17,982 bases of DNA from DAIDKA01 sp049792815 (lineage in GTDB: Bacteria; Pseudomonadota; Gammaproteobacteria; Steroidobacterales; Steroidobacteraceae). The position numbers and the translations under genes were made by a program. The stretch lies in contig JBARBG010000147.1 of the NCBI GenBank assembly GCA_049792815.1, positions 1 to 17,982 on the forward strand. The letters are read 5' to 3'. Positions within the stretch are counted from its first letter, which is position 1; the number at the start of each line of letters is the position of its first letter. The notes under the pieces are model-generated. The model was given only the letters and a program-made list of their open reading frames with translations, did no database searches and was not told the origin of the DNA. Positions 15,481-17,982 of this stretch are shown one piece after another.

Positions 15481-16593
15481 ATGGTCCAGGATTCCACAAG
15501 CACGGTTTCAGCCAACGCCCGGCGCGCCCTTGAGCCGCAACCGGTCGCCAGCGCCGAATCCTCACAGCAGCTGCTGGAGCTGGCGCGACGCGTCGCGGCC
15601 AGCGACTGCACCGTGCTCATCGTCGGGGAGTCCGGCACCGGCAAGGAAGTGCTCGCGCGCTTCATTCACCGCTTCTCGACCCGCAGCAACGGCCCCTTCG
15701 TGGCGGTCAACTGCGCGGCCATTCCCGAGAACATGCTGGAGGCCATTCTGTTCGGCTACGAGCGCGGCGCCTTCACCGGTGCGCACACCGCGCATCCGGG
15801 AAAGTTTGAACAGGCCCAGGGCGGAACCCTGCTGCTTGATGAGATCACCGAAATGCCCCTGAGCCTGCAGGCCAAACTGCTGCGCGTATTGCAGGAACGC
15901 GAAGTGGAACGCCTCGGCGGACGCACCCCGATTGCCCTGGAACTGCGGGTGCTGGCCACCACCAATCGGCGGCTGCGCGAGGAAGTCGCGGCCGGGCGCT
16001 TTCGCGAAGATCTTTACTACCGCCTCAATGTGTTTCCCCTCGGGCTTGCGCCCCTGCGCCAGCGTCGCGACGATATCCTGCCCCTGGCCATGCAGCTGCT
16101 GGGACTGCGCTCGCGCGTCGGTGAACCGATCCCGGCGCTGAGCGCCGATGCCGCACAACTGCTGCTCACCTATCCGTGGCCGGGCAATGTCCGCGAGCTC
16201 GACAACCTGCTGCAGCGGGCCATGATCCTGGTCAACGGGCCGGTGATCGGCCGCGAACACATTCAGTTTGAACCCGCGCCCGATGTGCCGGTGAACGCCC
16301 CGGCGCCGGCACCGGCACCGGCGCCGGCCGTCACCGCGCCGCCGGCCCCTGACCTCGGCTACACCGCCCCGGCCGAAACACAAGCCACGAACCGCGCCGC
16401 CGCCACCGACGATGGGCGCGGTTCGCTTGCCGATTCACTGGGCCAGACCGAACGCAATGTACTGCTCGAAGCCTTGCGCGATGGCGCCAGCACGCGCCGC
16501 GAGATCGCCGAGCGCCTCGGCATCTCGCCCCGCACCCTGCGTTACAAGCTCGCCCGGCTGCGCGCCGCGGGCGTCGATGTTCCTGCCGTTTGA
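15481..16593 (+). CDS. FlrC/FleR-like sigma-54 activator lacking a receiver domain
   Basis: This is a second sigma-54 enhancer-binding protein, the position and type expected of the class III flagellar activator FlrC/FleR, which turns on basal-body and hook genes. The 370 residues comprise a short tail (1-24), an AAA+ domain (about 25-262), an alanine/proline-rich linker (about 265-300) and a C-terminal Fis-type helix-turn-helix (about 322-363, with TRREIAERLGISPRTLRYKL). Motifs are Walker A GESGTGKE (49-56), GAFTGA (96-101), Walker B LLLDEITE (117-124) and WPGNVREL (233-240). FlrC and FleR normally carry an N-terminal phospho-receiver of about 120 residues; it is missing, and no fleS/flrB kinase gene is nearby. 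A sigma-54 promoter lies upstream and GGGG sits about 6 nt before the ATG. fliE follows after 16 nt. Confidence 0.85.
   Translation: MVQDSTSTVSANARRALEPQPVASAESSQQLLELARRVAASDCTVLIVGESGTGKEVLARFIHRFSTRSNGPFVAVNCAAIPENMLEAILFGYERGAFTGAHTAHPGKFEQAQGGTLLLDEITEMPLSLQAKLLRVLQEREVERLGGRTPIALELRVLATTNRRLREEVAAGRFREDLYYRLNVFPLGLAPLRQRRDDILPLAMQLLGLRSRVGEPIPALSADAAQLLLTYPWPGNVRELDNLLQRAMILVNGPVIGREHIQFEPAPDVPVNAPAPAPAPAPAVTAPPAPDLGYTAPAETQATNRAAATDDGRGSLADSLGQTERNVLLEALRDGASTRREIAERLGISPRTLRYKLARLRAAGVDVPAV
16268..16349 (+). repeat. Alanine/proline-rich low-complexity coding repeat
   Basis: Within the FlrC-like gene, tandem near-repeats of the hexamer GCACCG/GCGCCG encode an Ala-Pro run of about six units, inside a longer Pro/Ala-rich linker between the AAA+ and DNA-binding domains. 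Such repeats vary in length by slippage; in-frame hexamer changes would alter only linker length. Confidence 0.7.
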
Positions 16594-16609
16594 ACCGCGG
16601 AGCCAACAC

Positions 16610-16972
16610 ATGAGCCAGATACAGATTGATCAGGTCCTGTCCCAGATCCGCAGCCTCGCGGCCCAGACGCAAGTCCCGGCCATCAAACCCGCCGGGCTGG
16701 TGAGCGATGCGGCTGCGGCGTCCGCCAGCGGCGGGGTTGCAGGCACCGGCAGCAGCTTCGCGACCCTGATGAAAAGCGGCCTCGACCAGGTCAACCAGTC
16801 GGAGCTGCGTGCCAACGATCTGGCGGACAAGTTCGAGCGCGGCGTACCGGGAGTGGATCTGCCCACGGTCATGCTCGAGGCCAACAAGGCCAACGTGTCC
16901 TTCCAGGCGGTGAACGCGGTACGCAATCGGCTGATCAGCGCGTACACGGACATCATGAACATGCAGCTGTAA
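16610..16972 (+). CDS. fliE: Flagellar hook-basal body complex protein FliE
   Basis: FliE is the small structural protein joining the MS ring to the proximal rod and is exported by the flagellar type III apparatus. The 120-residue product has the usual length. It has a variable Ala/Gly-rich middle, then the conserved C-terminal segment: FATLMKSGLDQVNQSELRA (about 50-68), the PTVMLEANKANVSFQA block (about 85-100) and VRNRLISAYTDIMNMQL at the end. The ATG at 16610 has GGAG about 8 nt upstream. The gap to the FlrC-like gene is 16 nt, so fliE is either co-transcribed with it or uses a promoter inside its 3' end; I see no clear -24/-12 pair there. fliF follows 56 nt later. Confidence 0.95.
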   Translation: MSQIQIDQVLSQIRSLAAQTQVPAIKPAGLVSDAAAASASGGVAGTGSSFATLMKSGLDQVNQSELRANDLADKFERGVPGVDLPTVMLEANKANVSFQAVNAVRNRLISAYTDIMNMQL

Positions 16973-17028
16973 CCATAAAGCGATTCGCGATCCATGACTT
17001 TCAAAACTGAGAATTCCCGGAGCTCACC

Positions 17029-17982
17029 GTGAGTACGGCGACGACTGCCGAAGTGGTTTATCCGCGCTGGACCCAGGGTCTGCGTCCCATACTGCTGCTG
17101 GTTGGCATCGCCGCGGCCGTCGCCGCCGGTGTCACGGTGGTGCTGTGGTCGCGCGGCCCCAACTACAGCATGCTCTACGCAAACCTCGCGGCCGAGGACC
17201 AGGCGCAGATCACCCAGGCGCTGGATTCGGCCACCATCCCCTACCGGCTCGAGGCCGGCTCCAACGCCCTGATGGTGCCCACCGACCGCCTGAGCGAGGC
17301 GCGCCTGAAGCTCGCGGGCCAGGGACTGCCGGACAACGACAATGGCTTCTCGATGATGACCAAGGATCCGGGCCTGGGCGTCAGTCAGTTTGTGGAGAAC
17401 GCGCGCTACCAGCACGCCATGGAGACCGAGCTCGCCCACACCATCGCGAGCCTGCGGCCCGTGGATGGCGCCCGTGTGCACCTGGCAGTGCCGCGTCAAT
17501 CCGCCTTCGTCCGCGATCAGCGCGACGGCAGCGCCTCGGTGTTCGTGCAGTTGAAGCCGGGACGCCGGCTTGAACAGGAGCAGGTCCAGGCCATCGTCAA
17601 CCTGGTGGCCTCCAGTGTTCCGGACCTGCATTCCAACCAGGTCACGGTCATCGACCAGCAGGGACATCTGCTGACGGCGCCGCAGGGCACCGATGACTCA
17701 TCGCTGCGCGAGGAGCGCTTCCAGGTCGTGCAGCGCATGGAAGATGACTACGAGCAGCGCATTGAATCCATCGTCACGCCCATCGTCGGCGTCGGGCGGG
17801 TGCGCGCGCAGGTCGTGGCGCAGGTTGACACCTCGACCACCGAACAGGCCACCGAGGACTACAAGCCCGGCAGCCAGATCGTGCGCAGCGAACAGCAATC
17901 CCAGAGCACCAGCCGTGACGCTGCGCAAGGCGGCGGCGTGCCCGGTGCACTGTCCAACCAGCCACCCGCCAGCGGCGTCGCC
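17029..17982 (+). CDS. fliF: Flagellar MS-ring protein FliF (5' part, runs off the window)
   Basis: FliF forms the membrane-embedded MS ring on which the export gate, rotor and rod assemble. The visible 318 codons are open to the window end; family members are about 550 residues, so the C-terminal half, including the second membrane helix and FliG-binding tail, is missing. A GTG start at 17029 has GGAG 7 nt upstream and an in-frame stop seven codons before it. After about 16 residues comes a hydrophobic helix (about 18-40, from RPILLLVGIAAAV). The ring-building YscJ/FliF domain follows, with YSMLYANLAAEDQAQI (about 46-61) and RVHLAVPRQSAFVRDQ (about 149-164). The PGALSNQPP segment (about 305-313) near the window end is typical of FliF. 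Confidence 0.95.
   Translation, partial: MSTATTAEVVYPRWTQGLRPILLLVGIAAAVAAGVTVVLWSRGPNYSMLYANLAAEDQAQITQALDSATIPYRLEAGSNALMVPTDRLSEARLKLAGQGLPDNDNGFSMMTKDPGLGVSQFVENARYQHAMETELAHTIASLRPVDGARVHLAVPRQSAFVRDQRDGSASVFVQLKPGRRLEQEQVQAIVNLVASSVPDLHSNQVTVIDQQGHLLTAPQGTDDSSLREERFQVVQRMEDDYEQRIESIVTPIVGVGRVRAQVVAQVDTSTTEQATEDYKPGSQIVRSEQQSQSTSRDAAQGGGVPGALSNQPPASGVA

Noticed and set aside
16412..16609. N-terminal extension of fliE
   Set aside because: It overlaps the 3' end of the FlrC-like gene in another frame. FliE's normal N-terminus and a ribosome-binding site fit the ATG at 16610.
16400..16609. A sigma-54 promoter for fliE inside the FlrC-like gene
   Set aside because: I scanned for GG-N10-GC with a TTGC-type -12 box and found no acceptable match; co-transcription is simpler.

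Overview
The window is a GC-rich chromosomal segment that reads as a flagellated gammaproteobacterium. Three things point that way: an EttA-type ABCF protein, a RibBX-type DHBP synthase, and a FleQ-like sigma-54 activator directly ahead of fliE-fliF. I cannot name a genus. Xanthomonadales, Nevskiales or Steroidobacterales-like groups would fit, but this is inference. Coding density is very high and no gap between genes exceeds about 160 bp. I see no rRNA, tRNA, IS element, CRISPR array or phage gene.

Left part, minus strand, about 7757 down to 26: a tightly packed probable operon read right to left. The order is HDAC-family deacetylase, glyA, nrdR, ribD, ribE (riboflavin synthase), ribBX, ribH, nusB, thiL. 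It extends the conserved proteobacterial nrdR-ribD-ribH-nusB-thiL arrangement. RibD, RibE, RibBX and RibH cover the riboflavin pathway except GTP cyclohydrolase II. The GTP cyclohydrolase II-like half of the RibBX protein has lost its zinc cysteines, so a separate ribA is expected elsewhere. ThiL makes thiamine diphosphate, GlyA supplies one-carbon units, NrdR represses ribonucleotide reductase genes and NusB is an antitermination factor.

Middle, plus strand, 7790 to 12926: ettA (ribosome-associated ABCF ATPase) diverges from the deacetylase with only 32 bp between start codons. It is followed almost without gap by an mprF-type aminoacyl-phosphatidylglycerol synthase/flippase. A DUF4145-like protein with an N-terminal CxxC/CxxC pair comes next.

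Right part, plus strand, 12937 to the window end: a flagellar cluster with fliS, an atypical PilZ-like gene overlapping it, a FleQ-like sigma-54 activator, a FlrC/FleR-like sigma-54 activator, fliE, and the 5' part of fliF. Two promoter calls are strong by sequence: a sigma-28 (FliA) element 30 bp upstream of fliS, and a sigma-54 -24/-12 element 39 bp upstream of the second activator. Together they suggest a cascade in which FleQ-like plus RpoN drives the FlrC-like gene, which with RpoN then drives basal-body genes, with FliA driving the late chaperone gene. Both activators are unusual: each starts almost directly at its AAA+ domain, with no receiver or FleQ-type regulatory domain, and no FleS/FlrB sensor kinase lies between them. 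The FleQ-like protein also lacks the LFRS c-di-GMP-binding motif. This rewired flagellar control module is the most interesting part of the window.
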